DNA of 64,000 nt from CAZDKK01 sp964603725 (GCA_964603725.1 CAZRWW010000010.1:1-64000); one strand, 5' to 3'. Counted from the first letter of the stretch, positions 16,656-26,086 are shown. Numbers and translations are program-made. Notes: generated by a model not told the origin, from the letters alone.

Positions 16656-18437
16656 CTATCGCAGCCAGACCAGCCGCTGCGCCTTGGGCTCGGGACCGCT
16701 CCCGCGCCAGGGACGAACGGTGTAGATCCCCGCCGGAATGCGCTGACCATCGCGGTCCGTTCCGTCCCACTCGGCCGTTCCATTCACCGTCGACAAGACC
16801 CGCACCATGCGACCTCCCGCATCGAAGATGCGGATGACCCAGTTGCCGTCCACTTGCGGCAACGCGAAGTGCACGCCATGGCGCGCGGGCTGCGGCCGGA
16901 TCTGCCAGAGCCGGGTAGCTGGCTCCGTGAGGGCGGCGGCGGGATTCGTCGAAGCCAGCGTGAAGGGACCCGAGATGTCGCTCACCGACTGGCCGCCCTG
17001 GGTCAGCGTCACCCGCAGGTAGGCCTCCTCGGTCAGGCCGCCGGCGACGATCCACTGATGCCGGCCGTTGTCGGGCAGGCTTTCGGCGATCGTGTGCCAC
17101 GGCCCCGCTGGTCCGCCGTAGGAGAGCGCGAGCGTCACCGCCGCCGGGCCGGTGCCCACGCGGGCCGCGGCCCAGCGGATCACCTGCGCCGAACCGAGGT
17201 AGAACGTCTCGTGACCGCGGGGGAATTGATTCCGAACGAAGCGGGCCGCCGGCGCGCTGGATTCACGATAGACATAGAGCTCGTTGTGATAGCTCGGCCA
17301 GTTGCCTTCTTCCTGCACGAAGGCGATATCCGGATAGCCGTTGTGATCGAGGTCGCCTCCGGCGCGGAATGCCTGCACAGTGCGGCCGACCGGGCCCGTG
17401 AGGCCCCCGGCGGCCGTCCATGCGCCCGTGCCGTCTCCGAGCCAGACTGAACAGGTGCCGTCGCCCAGCGCGACGAGATCGACAAATCCATCGGAGTTCA
17501 TGTCGATGAGCTGGGTCGCGTCATAGCCGCCTGAAACCGGGAGCCCAGTCAAGGCGGCTTCCCAATGATCCGTGCGCCACAGCGCGGCCAGCACGCGGCC
17601 GCCCTGCGCGCAGGCGATGTCCTGGCAGCCGTCGCCGTCGATATCGCCGAGCGAAAGGCCGTAGCGACCGGGCAGTCCCGCATTGCCGGGCACGAAGCCG
17701 CCTTCCCCGTCCCCGAGAAAGACGCACCCGTACTCCAGACTGGCGGCAAAGTCGGCATTGCCGTCACCGTCGATGTCGCCGGTGCATACGCACCAGTCGG
17801 CGTTGCCCCCGGTGAGCGCAAAGGTTTGCGTCCAGGTGCCGTCGCCATTGTTGCGGTAGACGCGCACGCCGTTGCAGCAGCCCATCGAAACGCTGACCAG
17901 ATCGAGCAGGCCGTCGTTGTCGAAATCGGCGAACTCCGTCGCGGCCATGCCCCAGGTCTCGCCGTTGGTCGCGAGGCCGTCGTCCCACGGCGTCCAGCTC
18001 GTGCCGGTGCCGTCACCCAGCGCGACTTCGATGAGCTGATTGCCCAGATCCGTGCTCGAGTAGTTGTGGTGGATGCCGTAGCCGATGTCCGTCAGGCCGT
18101 CGTTGTTCGCATCGCCCGCGGCAATCCCGCCGTAGCCGAAGTTCCCCTCCTGGTGAATCGTCCAGCCGCCGGCGCCGTCGGTGAAGTAGACCATCACCCC
18201 GTGCTGATACGTGGAGGGATTGCTGTGGTCGCCGAGACTGATCAGGTCCACGTGACCGTCGCCGTTCATGTCGGCGAACTCGAGCTCGCAGTGGCCGCTT
18301 TCCCACATGGGGAAGCCCGTACCGCCGGGCGTGATGTCGACATAGTTGAGCGCGCCCGCGGCGGTGATCGCGGCGCCCAGCAGCGCCAGCGACACGCCGG
18401 CGAAGCGGGCCTCGGGAGCCAGGCGTGGAACGTGCAT
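16656..18437 (-). CDS. secreted VCBS/FG-GAP beta-propeller protein with FlgD-like tail
   Basis: 593 residues from ATG 18437, preceded by AGGAGGTCACCGG. A signal peptide ends near AAGA. Seven calcium-loop blades are readable, for example ADMNGDGHVDLISLGD, GDANNDGLTDIGYG, ADFDNDGLLDLVSVS, GDIDGDGNADFAASL, GDIDGDGCQDIACAQ, DMNSDGFVDLVALGD and DLDHNGYPDIAFVQ. These make an integrin-alpha-like propeller. An Ig-like linker follows, then a FlgD-like domain (DAGGRMVRVLSTVNGTAEWDG then DRDGQRIPAGIYTVRPW). Probably exported to the surface. It converges on the gene ending at 16471, with no clear terminator hairpin between them. Confidence 0.85.
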   Translation of the reverse strand: MHVPRLAPEARFAGVSLALLGAAITAAGALNYVDITPGGTGFPMWESGHCELEFADMNGDGHVDLISLGDHSNPSTYQHGVMVYFTDGAGGWTIHQEGNFGYGGIAAGDANNDGLTDIGYGIHHNYSSTDLGNQLIEVALGDGTGTSWTPWDDGLATNGETWGMAATEFADFDNDGLLDLVSVSMGCCNGVRVYRNNGDGTWTQTFALTGGNADWCVCTGDIDGDGNADFAASLEYGCVFLGDGEGGFVPGNAGLPGRYGLSLGDIDGDGCQDIACAQGGRVLAALWRTDHWEAALTGLPVSGGYDATQLIDMNSDGFVDLVALGDGTCSVWLGDGTGAWTAAGGLTGPVGRTVQAFRAGGDLDHNGYPDIAFVQEEGNWPSYHNELYVYRESSAPAARFVRNQFPRGHETFYLGSAQVIRWAAARVGTGPAAVTLALSYGGPAGPWHTIAESLPDNGRHQWIVAGGLTEEAYLRVTLTQGGQSVSDISGPFTLASTNPAAALTEPATRLWQIRPQPARHGVHFALPQVDGNWVIRIFDAGGRMVRVLSTVNGTAEWDGTDRDGQRIPAGIYTVRPWRGSGPEPKAQRLVWLR

Positions 18438-18679
18438 CCGGTGACCTCCTGTTGATGGCACAGGTCGACACTAAAGGATACCGCATCAAGCCGCCAGAGA
18501 CTCCGCCGCCGGCAGCATCGAAAACCGGAACGCCAAGGGCGTCAGAGAGGACGATCCTCAGGGGTCCCGCCTGCGGCTCGTCGCGCCGCGCCTATAGTAC
18601 CCCTCCCAGTTACCATCGCGATCGTCGTGCAGACCACGTGCACGTAGCTTCCCGATACCGCTGCCGAAGGTTCCCTCGA

Positions 18680-18844
18680 TTATGAGGTGTTGTCGGTCAC
18701 CCTCACGTCGGGTTCCCAGTTCGTGCCGTCATCCAGAGAGCGCTTGTGATAGATCTCGGCAATGTCGCCGTGGCGATTGTCCGGCCAGGCTGCATGAACC
18801 TGTGAGCCAGCAGCCGCTACCGACGGATCTGCGGCGTCGCCAGC
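18680..18844 (-). pseudogene. sialidase/BNR-repeat protein fragment (remnant)
   Basis: The minus strand encodes DPSVAAAGSQVHAAWPDNR then HGDIAEIYHKRSLDDGTNW and EPDVRVTDNTS, followed by TAA 18680-18682. This is the usual bacterial BNR/sialidase-like blade pattern (SVA-x-G-x-x-V-x-x-x-W-x-D-N-R-D-G-x-x-E-I-Y-x-K-R-S-x-D-x-G-x-x-W). Only about one blade remains; the upstream sequence has no matching frame or start. The remainder of 18438-18996 shows nothing recognisable. Confidence 0.6.
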
Positions 18845-18996
18845 GAAACCGCAACCTATCGGACCGTGGGTTGCTCCTTTCGATCCCGGGGGCTTGAGTT
18901 GATGGACACAGCCGGCCCCGGTCGGTACACTCGCGGAATGCAAGCGCGCCCTGCCATCCATGAACGACTTGCGGCCGCGATGCGACGGAGGCGCTG

Positions 18997-20898
18997 ATGC
19001 GACCACCAGGTGCCGCGTTTGCCTTGGCAGCCCTGGTTGCCGTCGCGATCGCGATTCTGGAGGCCGTGCTGCCCAACCCCGGCGTCCGCCGGACGGCGGG
19101 CGACTTCCTCTACGGCATCGATGTGCATCTGCTGCTCGCCATCGTGGCCGTCGGCCTGGCGCGGCTCGTCACCCTGCGCAGAACTCCGGCGGCCTTCTTC
19201 ACGCTGGCGTTGGCCTTTCAGCTCGCGATCGAGGGCGGACTGACAGCCGGGTTCTGGTTCGGCAAGGGCGCGGCTTTCCTGGCGCCGCCAGGGACCAGGC
19301 CGGGCATGACCGAGGTGGCGGCGTTCGGAGCCGCCTGCGGCATGGCTGGCCTTGGACTCGGATTCGCGCTGGGACGCTGGGGATTGTCACGGCTCATGGT
19401 GCGCTGGAGTGGCGGCGTGCTCGGACGGGCGGGCGCGCTGGCCGGCGCCCTGCTTCTCGCGGCCAACGTCATCGCGCTTGCCGTGGCCCGGCCCCGCCCG
19501 GAGACGTTCACCGTGCGCCCGGGCGCAGATGCGCAGCCACGTCCTGACGTGGTGTTGATCCTGGTCGACACGCTGCGCCGAGATCATCTCTCCCGCTGGG
19601 GGTACCCGCGCCCGACGAGCCCCAACCTCGATCGGTTCTTCGACGAGTGCATTGTCTGCACGAACGTCTACACCCCCAGCAATTGGACCCTCCCCAGCGT
19701 CGCCAGCCTTTTCACGGGTCGGTATCCGAGCAATCATCGGGTGATCAAGCCCAGCGATGTGCTGCCCGAAGCCCTCCCCACGCTGGCCGAGCACTTTCGT
19801 TCCTACGGCTACTTGACCGGGGGGTTCATCGGCAACAATCTGATCATGGACTGCAACGGATTCCTGCAGGGCTTCGGTCACCACTACCCCGGGGAGCTGC
19901 CCTACTGGTTCCGGAATCTCCATACCGCTGGGGAGCGGCTCCTCAGGCGCTACCTGCAGCACACCGATGTTGCCGAGCGTGCCGGGTCCATCGTGCAAGC
20001 GACGCTGCGATGGCTTCGCAGCACTCCCGGCCGGCCGCACTTCGCCTACCTCCACATCATGGATCCGCACTCTCCCTACACGCCGCCGCGCGGTGCCCGC
20101 AATCGGGTCGCGCCAGGCATCCCAGGCGGTCCCATCGATCCTCCCCTGTGGTCGGAGTTCGGTAAGCAAGCGGAGCGCGCCGGCTGCCATGACTGGGGCT
20201 GTCTCGAGAACCCGCCCACGCTGTCCGACAGCGCCCTGGCGGGAATGGTCGCCAACTACGACGGGGAGATACGCGCGGTCGATGAGGCCTTCGGGGTCCT
20301 GATGGCGGGACTGGCTGAGCTTGGCTATCTGGACGGATGCCACATCATCTTCTGCACCGATCACGGGGAGGAGTTCGGCGATCACCGGGGCTGGTTCCAC
20401 GGCGCCTCGATCTACGAGGAAATGATCGCCTGCCCGCTGGCCTATCGCCCCCCGGGAGGGGTGAAGGGTGGGCGCATCGTCGCGCGACCGATTCCGCTGA
20501 TCGACATCATCCCCACGCTGTGCGCTCGAATCGGGATCGAGCCGCTGCCCCTGGACCAGGGCAGCGAGATCCCCGAGGTGACCGGGGCCGCCTCGCCGGA
20601 GTACGCTCTGCCGGTGCTGTCCGAGGCCCCGCCCTGTCTCTATGCCCTGCGTCTGCGCGGCTGGAAGCTGGTCCGTCGCGGGCCGAAGACCTCGCCCGAC
20701 TATCAGCTATTCGATCTCGATCGCGATCCCCTCGAGCGGACCGATCTGGCCGCCCAGTGGCCCGATACGCTGGCGATGCTGCGCGGCTACCTCGATGACC
20801 TCACGGTGACGTTCGGGCGGCGATCCGAGAAGGAGATTCCCGCCGCGGAGAATCCCGAGCTGCTGCGCCGGCTGCGTGACCTGGGGTACATCGACTGA
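18997..20898 (+). CDS. membrane-anchored sulfatase/alkaline-phosphatase-superfamily hydrolase
   Basis: 633 residues from ATG 18997, preceded by GACGGAGGCGCTG. Four or five transmembrane segments occupy residues 1-160. A periplasmic sulfatase-fold domain follows. Metal ligands are visible in ILVDTLRRDH (Asp191) and TDHGEEFGDH (Asp455, His456). At the nucleophile position the sequence is NWTLPSVASLFTG, with Thr231 where sulfatases carry the formylglycine Cys or Ser of C/S-x-P-x-R. It therefore probably acts with a Thr nucleophile, like LtaS-type phosphotransferases, or on a phospho- or sulfo-substrate by another route. The substrate is unknown. Confidence 0.85.
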   Translation: MRPPGAAFALAALVAVAIAILEAVLPNPGVRRTAGDFLYGIDVHLLLAIVAVGLARLVTLRRTPAAFFTLALAFQLAIEGGLTAGFWFGKGAAFLAPPGTRPGMTEVAAFGAACGMAGLGLGFALGRWGLSRLMVRWSGGVLGRAGALAGALLLAANVIALAVARPRPETFTVRPGADAQPRPDVVLILVDTLRRDHLSRWGYPRPTSPNLDRFFDECIVCTNVYTPSNWTLPSVASLFTGRYPSNHRVIKPSDVLPEALPTLAEHFRSYGYLTGGFIGNNLIMDCNGFLQGFGHHYPGELPYWFRNLHTAGERLLRRYLQHTDVAERAGSIVQATLRWLRSTPGRPHFAYLHIMDPHSPYTPPRGARNRVAPGIPGGPIDPPLWSEFGKQAERAGCHDWGCLENPPTLSDSALAGMVANYDGEIRAVDEAFGVLMAGLAELGYLDGCHIIFCTDHGEEFGDHRGWFHGASIYEEMIACPLAYRPPGGVKGGRIVARPIPLIDIIPTLCARIGIEPLPLDQGSEIPEVTGAASPEYALPVLSEAPPCLYALRLRGWKLVRRGPKTSPDYQLFDLDRDPLERTDLAAQWPDTLAMLRGYLDDLTVTFGRRSEKEIPAAENPELLRRLRDLGYID

Positions 20899-21432
20899 TG
20901 CCGGCAATTGCGGGCGGCGGCGGGGCCCGCTCCTGCTCTTGACGGTCCGCGGGGACGCCGCTCTCGGCTGGCGACCATCACGGATTCAACATGAACCAGG
21001 CGTGCGCGTGCTCGACTCCCGAAGAGGCGGCCAGGGGGCACCCGCCCGCCCGGAGTCTGCGCCCGTGGAGTGCTCGCCCGTCCCAGCGCAGCGCGTGAGC
21101 TCCTTCGCACAGCCCCCCAGCGGGCAATCGCGCCAGCCAGGCCGCGGCTGCTGCTGGATTGCGGCGCCGGCCGGGTCGCCGCCTTGGGGTTGCTTCAGCG
21201 GCTCATGGCCAGAATAGCATGTACATATAGACACATGCTGGATGAAAATCCAAGCACTTCCGGGTGGCGACGACGGAGAAGAGCCCGGGGTGACAAGGTG
21301 CGCAGAGAGTGGGAGCCTGGACTGGCCCCGTGCGATCCCATTGACCCAACCCAGGGCGTCGGGCTCAAATGCTCACGGCGCGGCTGGGACCCTGAGGGCG
21401 CCCGCCGCGTCGGGAACCGAGGAGCGGATCCG
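20899..21432. other. intergenic region upstream of the glycosyltransferase
   Basis: 534 bases without a recognisable gene. An open frame upstream of the glycosyltransferase runs through here in phase, but its residues are not protein-like and it lacks a ribosome site. An AT-richer patch at about 21208-21260 (AGCATGTACATATAGACAC) stands out from the GC-rich surroundings and is the likeliest promoter location for the next gene. Confidence 0.4.
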
Positions 21433-22542
21433 ATGAACGTGGCCATCCTTGTCGACGGCCTGGCCGCCGAGGGCGCCGAGCGACAGGCGACCCTCACGGC
21501 GGCTGCGGTGGCTTGCCGCGGCCACACAGCTCACCTCGTCATGTGCAGCCCGAGCCAGCACCACGCTGACCTCAGCCGGGACTCGGGTGTCCCGGTTGTA
21601 CATCTCAACCGAGGGGGTCCGCTGCGCCCGGCGCGGCTCATGGCGCTGGCACGTCATCTGCGACAGCAGCGCGTGGATGTCGCGCATGTCTTCAGCGAAT
21701 CGGCCAATGCACCTGCGTGGCTCGCGGCGCGCCTGGCTGGGGTGCCCTGCATATACGTCGGGCGCCGGAGGCCGGTCAGGTCGGCCTGGCCGTTTCGGTG
21801 GATGAGTCGCGTGCTCGGGTGGGGCACTGCCGGTTGGATCGTGAATTCGGAGTACGTCAAGCGGACCGTGATGGAGGATCACGTTGCCCCCGCGCATCGC
21901 GTCTACGTCGTGCCCAACGCGGTCCATCCAATCACCTATGAGAGCCAACTGACCCGGGAAGCGGCGCGGGCGGCATTCGGCGTGCGTGGGGAAGCGATTG
22001 TAGTCACGATGATCGCCGGTCTGCACAGGGATCAGAATCATGCCATGTTGTTGCGCGTCGCGCGCCGTCTAGCCGACAACGGCATGAATGCAGTGTTCTT
22101 GCTGGCCGGGGCGGGCCCGGAGCGAACGGCGCTGGAGCGCATCATCGCGCGGATGGCGCTGGAATCGCACGTGCGCCTGCTCGGTCGCGTGGAGAATACT
22201 AACGACCTGCTGAGAGCGACGGATGTCGTAACCCTCACGGCCGTGTCCGAGGGGCTGCCCAGCGCGCTGTTGGATGCGGGAGCTGCCGGGCTCCCCTGCA
22301 TCTCCACGGAAAACGGCGGCGCCAGCGAGGTTATCCTGCCCGGCTGCACCGGATACCTGGTGCTGATCAACGACGACGACGCGATGGTGGCGCATCTGAC
22401 CGATCTCGCCGGCGATACCGCGCGGCGGGCCACCATGGGGGCGGCCGCCCGCGAGCACGTGCGGGCGCGCTTCTCGCCTGACGCGTTGGGCGACAGAATC
22501 GTGGCGGTCTACGAAGCCGGACTGGCGGCGGCGCGCCAGTGA
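21433..22542 (+). CDS. GT4-type (GT-B fold) glycosyltransferase
   Basis: 369 residues from ATG 21433, with GAGGAG about nine bases upstream. The N-terminal Rossmann domain starts MNVAILVDGLAAEGAERQAT, with the G-A-E-R/G-G-A-E pattern of GT4 enzymes. The C-terminal domain carries GLHRDQNHAMLLRVARRL, FLLAGAGPERTALE, VRLLGRVENTNDLLRATDVV and SEGLPSALLDAGAAGLPCI, which include the nucleotide-sugar-binding E-x7-E-like region. The family transfers sugars from activated donors to polysaccharide or lipid acceptors in the cytoplasm. Donor and acceptor are unknown. No other sugar genes lie next to it. Confidence 0.88.
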   Translation: MNVAILVDGLAAEGAERQATLTAAAVACRGHTAHLVMCSPSQHHADLSRDSGVPVVHLNRGGPLRPARLMALARHLRQQRVDVAHVFSESANAPAWLAARLAGVPCIYVGRRRPVRSAWPFRWMSRVLGWGTAGWIVNSEYVKRTVMEDHVAPAHRVYVVPNAVHPITYESQLTREAARAAFGVRGEAIVVTMIAGLHRDQNHAMLLRVARRLADNGMNAVFLLAGAGPERTALERIIARMALESHVRLLGRVENTNDLLRATDVVTLTAVSEGLPSALLDAGAAGLPCISTENGGASEVILPGCTGYLVLINDDDAMVAHLTDLAGDTARRATMGAAAREHVRARFSPDALGDRIVAVYEAGLAAARQ

Positions 22543-22793
22543 GACCTTGCGGTCGGTTCTGAGCGCTGCGATCTCGTCGCGAGTCCACCACGGCACGGAC
22601 AGAGGGCTTTCCTTCTCGGCACTTTCCTTCACGGCAGCCGCCAGATCGTCTCACCCGCAATCATGTTGTCTAGCCTCGTGACGGCCTCGGAACCGCAAAT
22701 GCTCCTTGTACTACGTACTACTCAGGGTTGGTTGCCTCGAGCAAGGATCCCTCGGGGCGTCTCGTCACGTCATACAGGTAAGGAGAACATACA
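22543..22793. other. intergenic region with possible minus-strand coding relic
   Basis: Between about 22545 and 22650 the minus strand reads DDLAAAVKESAEKESPLSVP then WWTRDEIAALRTDRK without a stop. This looks more like protein than chance translation but matches no family I know and has no start or end. It may be a fragment of a lost gene. The ribosome site AAGGAG for the CHRD gene is at the right edge. Confidence 0.35.
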
Positions 22794-24248
22794 ATGAGAG
22801 CAGCAGATTCCCGGGTGTTTTCGGATAGATCGGCTGGCCATGGCCGCAGGGCATTGGCCGGGGCGTTTTTTGCCGCGGTCCTGATGGTTGGAGTGGCCGC
22901 GGGCGACACATACGTCTACGGCTGTGTGCTCGTCGACAAGCAGGAAGTCCCTCCGAGCGGGTCGCCGGCGTTTGGCGGAGGTCAGTTCCTGATCGACACG
23001 GATGCGAACACGGTGTCCTATCGGATCGCGTTTGTTGGACTGGCGGGCGCCGAGACGGCGGCTCATATACACGGCCCGGCCGATCCGGGCATGAATGCCG
23101 GCGTCCTCGACGCTCTGCCGGTGGGCAATCCCAAGGTCGGCGTGTGGAACTACCTGGAGGCCCAAGAGGGAGACATCCTCGCGGGCAAGACCTACGTGAA
23201 CATCCACTCGAGCGTGTCTCCCAGCGGCGAGATCCGGGGACAGATCACCAGGATGAACGCCTCTCTGGACGGCGCGCAGGAGGTCCCCGCCAACGGGTCG
23301 CCCGGAAGCGGATGGGGCGTATTCCAGATCAATACCGCTGCGAACGAGCTGTCGTACTACATCGCGGTGGGCGGACTGGCGGGGGCCGAGACGGCCGCCC
23401 ACATCCACGGCATGGCGCTGCACGGCACCAATGCCGGGGTGGTTCACGCGCTGCCGTTGGGAAGCCCGAAGGTCGGGGTCTGGAACTACGCCGAGGCCCA
23501 AGAGCAGGACATTCTGTCGGGGCGCTGTTACGTGAACGTGCACACGGTTCCCTTCCCCGGCGGCGAGATCCGCGGTCAGGTCGTGCCGGTGGTCGCACCG
23601 ATCGACGGCCGGCAGGAGGTGCCGCCGTCCGCGTCAACGGGCGCCGGCGTGGGCTTGATCAGCATCGACGTCGTCACCGATCAGCTGAGCTACGACTTCC
23701 GCATGGCCGGGCTGTCCGGTCCCGAGACGGCCGCGCACATCCACGGCTTCGCACCCCCAGGATCGAACGGGGGCGTGCTCGCGGCCCTGCCGCTCGGCAA
23801 TCGCAAGTTGGGGGTGTGGAGTTACGGCGCGGCCAATGAGCCTCAGGTCCTGGCCGGTGAGACCTACTTCAACACACATACCACGGTGTTTCCCGGCGGC
23901 GAGATCCGCGGTCAGATCCGGGGCTTCCCATCGCTGGGAGCTAGCGCGGTCGCCGAGCGCGACCTACCGTCCGAACTGCGGCTGGCGCGTATGGCCCCCA
24001 ATCCCCTGAGCGGACCGGGAACCATCCAGTTCCGCCTCGAGCGGACCGCCCCCGTGCGGATCGCACTCTATGACACTGAGGGCCGTCTCGTTCGTGATCT
24101 CGGCGAGCGTGAGCTCTCCGCGGGTGACCAGGCGGTGGCCTGGGATGGCCGGGACTCGCAAGGCCGACCGGTGGCCAGCGGCTTCTACCAGTACGTGCTC
24201 GAGACGCCGCAGGGCCGCATCAGTCGGCACCTAACGCTGGTGCGTTAG
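22794..24248 (+). CDS. secreted protein with three CHRD domains and FlgD-like tail
   Basis: 484 residues from ATG 22794, preceded by AAGGAG. After a long signal peptide (ending near VAAGD) come three CHRD domains at about residues 40-150, 158-268 and 275-385. Each shows the same plan: QEVPPSGSPAFGGG, LAGAETAAHIHGPADPG, VWNYLEAQEGDILAGKTYVN and PSGEIRGQI. The end (DTEGRLVRDLGERELSAGD then AVAWDGRDSQGRPVASGFYQ) is a FlgD-like sorting domain. CHRD domains, named from chordin, occur in bacterial surface proteins with no settled biochemical role; the conserved AHIHG suggests metal or ligand contact. Probably an outer-surface protein. Confidence 0.88.
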   Translation: MRAADSRVFSDRSAGHGRRALAGAFFAAVLMVGVAAGDTYVYGCVLVDKQEVPPSGSPAFGGGQFLIDTDANTVSYRIAFVGLAGAETAAHIHGPADPGMNAGVLDALPVGNPKVGVWNYLEAQEGDILAGKTYVNIHSSVSPSGEIRGQITRMNASLDGAQEVPANGSPGSGWGVFQINTAANELSYYIAVGGLAGAETAAHIHGMALHGTNAGVVHALPLGSPKVGVWNYAEAQEQDILSGRCYVNVHTVPFPGGEIRGQVVPVVAPIDGRQEVPPSASTGAGVGLISIDVVTDQLSYDFRMAGLSGPETAAHIHGFAPPGSNGGVLAALPLGNRKLGVWSYGAANEPQVLAGETYFNTHTTVFPGGEIRGQIRGFPSLGASAVAERDLPSELRLARMAPNPLSGPGTIQFRLERTAPVRIALYDTEGRLVRDLGERELSAGDQAVAWDGRDSQGRPVASGFYQYVLETPQGRISRHLTLVR

Positions 24249-24311
24249 GTGCCGAGGCCTGCCCCGGGCCCTGGCTGCACTGCAGCGGTAGGCGCAGTTC
24301 CTCGGGTCGCA

Positions 24312-24346
24312 GCGAGCGGGGTTCACGATGCGTGGATCCCGCTCGC
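24312..24346 (+). terminator. candidate transcription terminator after the CHRD gene
   Basis: GCGAGCGGG at 24312-24320 is exactly complementary to CCCGCTCGC at 24338-24346, with a 17-base loop, followed by CGTTT. It lies 64 bases after the stop codon. The T run is short, so this is only a likely intrinsic terminator. The rest of 24249-24702 holds no recognisable gene. Confidence 0.5.
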
Positions 24347-24702
24347 CGTTTCAAGCGCGGCCCCTCGCCCGCAACGCAGTTGCCCGGCAACCCGGATGAC
24401 GGCTTGCGCAACGCCAGCGGGTCCGGTAGCCTGAATTGCGAAGTGGCGAGTGCTGCCGAGCTGAACCACCCCGTACGCCAGCGATACTCCCAGGGCGCGG
24501 CCAGTGCCCCTGACCGGCGCGGCGCGCCCGTCGGTGCTGACAGGACTTGCGCCTGTGACTGCTCGTCGCCTGCGCCTCGCCTCGATCGGCGGGGAAGAGC
24601 AATCGCCACAGCCGGGTACGCGTCGGTCTCACACGCCGATGACGGCCGGCGCCGGGCACGGGCGGCGTGGCCAGATGCCGATTCAGTAGAAAGGAGTGCG
24701 CC

Positions 24703-25230
24703 ATGATCAAGAAGCTCGTGTTGGGCGGCAGCGTGCTGTGCATTTCCGTCGTGACCCTGTGGGCGGCCGCTCAAACGAATGAGCAGGCGCCGCCGGCGCC
24801 ACCGCCGGCGCGCAAGATTCCCGGCATCACCGCGGAGGATCGGTATCCCCATGGCTGTGTCGATTGCCACCTCAACTACGTCGACATGAAGCTGGACACC
24901 CGGTTCAGCACCCTGCTGCATGAGTGGAGCGAGAGCGTGGAACCGAGACTGCTCGCCAAGGCGCAGGCATCTGCCCCGGCCAGGATGACCCTCAGCGGCA
25001 AACACCCGGACGCGACCAGTTCCCTGACGGACATCCCCGCGAAGTGCCTCGTTTGCCACGGCCGGGGCTCGACGACAGCCCCTCCATTCGCCGGGATGCT
25101 CCACAACATCCACCTGATCGGGGGCGAGGAGAACCACTTCCTGACGCTGTTCCAGGGGGAGTGCACGCACTGCCACAAGCTCGACCTGTCGACGGGGCAC
25201 TGGACGATCCCGAGCGCACCGGAGAAATAG
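24703..25230 (+). CDS. periplasmic triheme c-type cytochrome
   Basis: 175 residues from ATG 24703, with AAGGAG nearby upstream. A signal peptide ends near WAAAQ. Three heme-attachment motifs are visible: CVDCH at 52-56, CLVCH at 115-119 and CTHCH at 154-158. Additional His residues (LLHEW, GKHPD, LHNIHLIGG, ENHF) could serve as distal ligands. The protein should carry electrons in the periplasm or at the cell surface. No partner oxidoreductase is adjacent, so its redox chain cannot be named. Heme attachment needs a cytochrome c maturation system encoded elsewhere. Confidence 0.88.
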   Translation: MIKKLVLGGSVLCISVVTLWAAAQTNEQAPPAPPPARKIPGITAEDRYPHGCVDCHLNYVDMKLDTRFSTLLHEWSESVEPRLLAKAQASAPARMTLSGKHPDATSSLTDIPAKCLVCHGRGSTTAPPFAGMLHNIHLIGGEENHFLTLFQGECTHCHKLDLSTGHWTIPSAPEK

Positions 25231-25333
25231 GGGCAGGCGCGCGGACCCAGGGCACGAGCCGGAAAAAGGCGCGCGGGACAACCGTGTGAAAAGCGCGGGG
25301 AGCACGTCCACGCGGGCGAGAGGAGGCCTCGCG

Positions 25334-26086
25334 GTGTCTCCCATTGACTACGACAGCATTGCGCCCCTGTACGATGTCTATGTGAGCTGGGACTTGGACG
25401 TTCCCTTCTTCACGGATGCGGCGCGCGGTGCCGGTGGCCCGGTGCTGGAGCTCATGGCGGGCACCGGCCGGCTGTCGATCCCGCTCATCGAGGCCGGGGT
25501 CGATCTCACCTGCGTAGACAGCTCGCCGGGCATGCTCGATGTGTTGGCGCGCAAGCTGGCGGCGCGCGGACTGAGGGCGAGCCTGCACTGCGCGGACGTC
25601 TGCCGCGTCGAGCTGCAGCAGCGGTTCGAGCTGGCGATCCTGCCATTCCAGTCGTTCATGGAGATCATCGGCGCGGAAAGGCAGCGCGCCGCGCTCGCGG
25701 CGACGTTCGCCTCTCTGCGGCCCGCCGGGCGATTCATCTGCACGCTGCACAATCCGGCCATCCGCCGCGCGCAAGTGGATGGGGCTTTGAGAATCGTGGG
25801 TCGCTTCCCGCTGGAGGGCGGCAGTCTGGTGGTGTCCGGGTTTGAGGAGGGCGGCGAGCCCGTCGTCCGGCGAACCCAGTACTTCGAGTTCTTCGGGCCA
25901 GATGGGCGTCTGATCTGGAAGTGTCTGCTGCCCATGGAGTTCGAATTCGTGGAGCAACAGGACTTCGTCGCCATGGCCGCTGGCGCCGGGTTCCGTGTAG
26001 TGGATCTGTACGGCACGTATGAACGAGCGCCGTTTGATCCGGCCACCAGCCCGGTGATGATCTGGCTGCTGGAGAGATCAGCCTAG
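25334..26086 (+). CDS. class I SAM-dependent methyltransferase
   Basis: 250 residues from GTG 25334, with AGGAGG seven bases upstream. The N-terminus SPIDYDSIAPLYDVYVSWDL is the familiar lead-in of small-molecule methyltransferases. Motif I is VLELMAGTGRLSIPL, with the acidic ribose-binding residue in LTCVDSSPGMLDV. FELAILPFQSFMEI is motif IV-like. C-terminal residues 160-250 form a beta-rich lid (RTQYFEFFGPDGRLIWKCLL). The substrate is unknown. It follows the cytochrome by about 100 bases on the same strand, without evidence of a functional link. Confidence 0.88.
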   Translation: MSPIDYDSIAPLYDVYVSWDLDVPFFTDAARGAGGPVLELMAGTGRLSIPLIEAGVDLTCVDSSPGMLDVLARKLAARGLRASLHCADVCRVELQQRFELAILPFQSFMEIIGAERQRAALAATFASLRPAGRFICTLHNPAIRRAQVDGALRIVGRFPLEGGSLVVSGFEEGGEPVVRRTQYFEFFGPDGRLIWKCLLPMEFEFVEQQDFVAMAAGAGFRVVDLYGTYERAPFDPATSPVMIWLLERSA

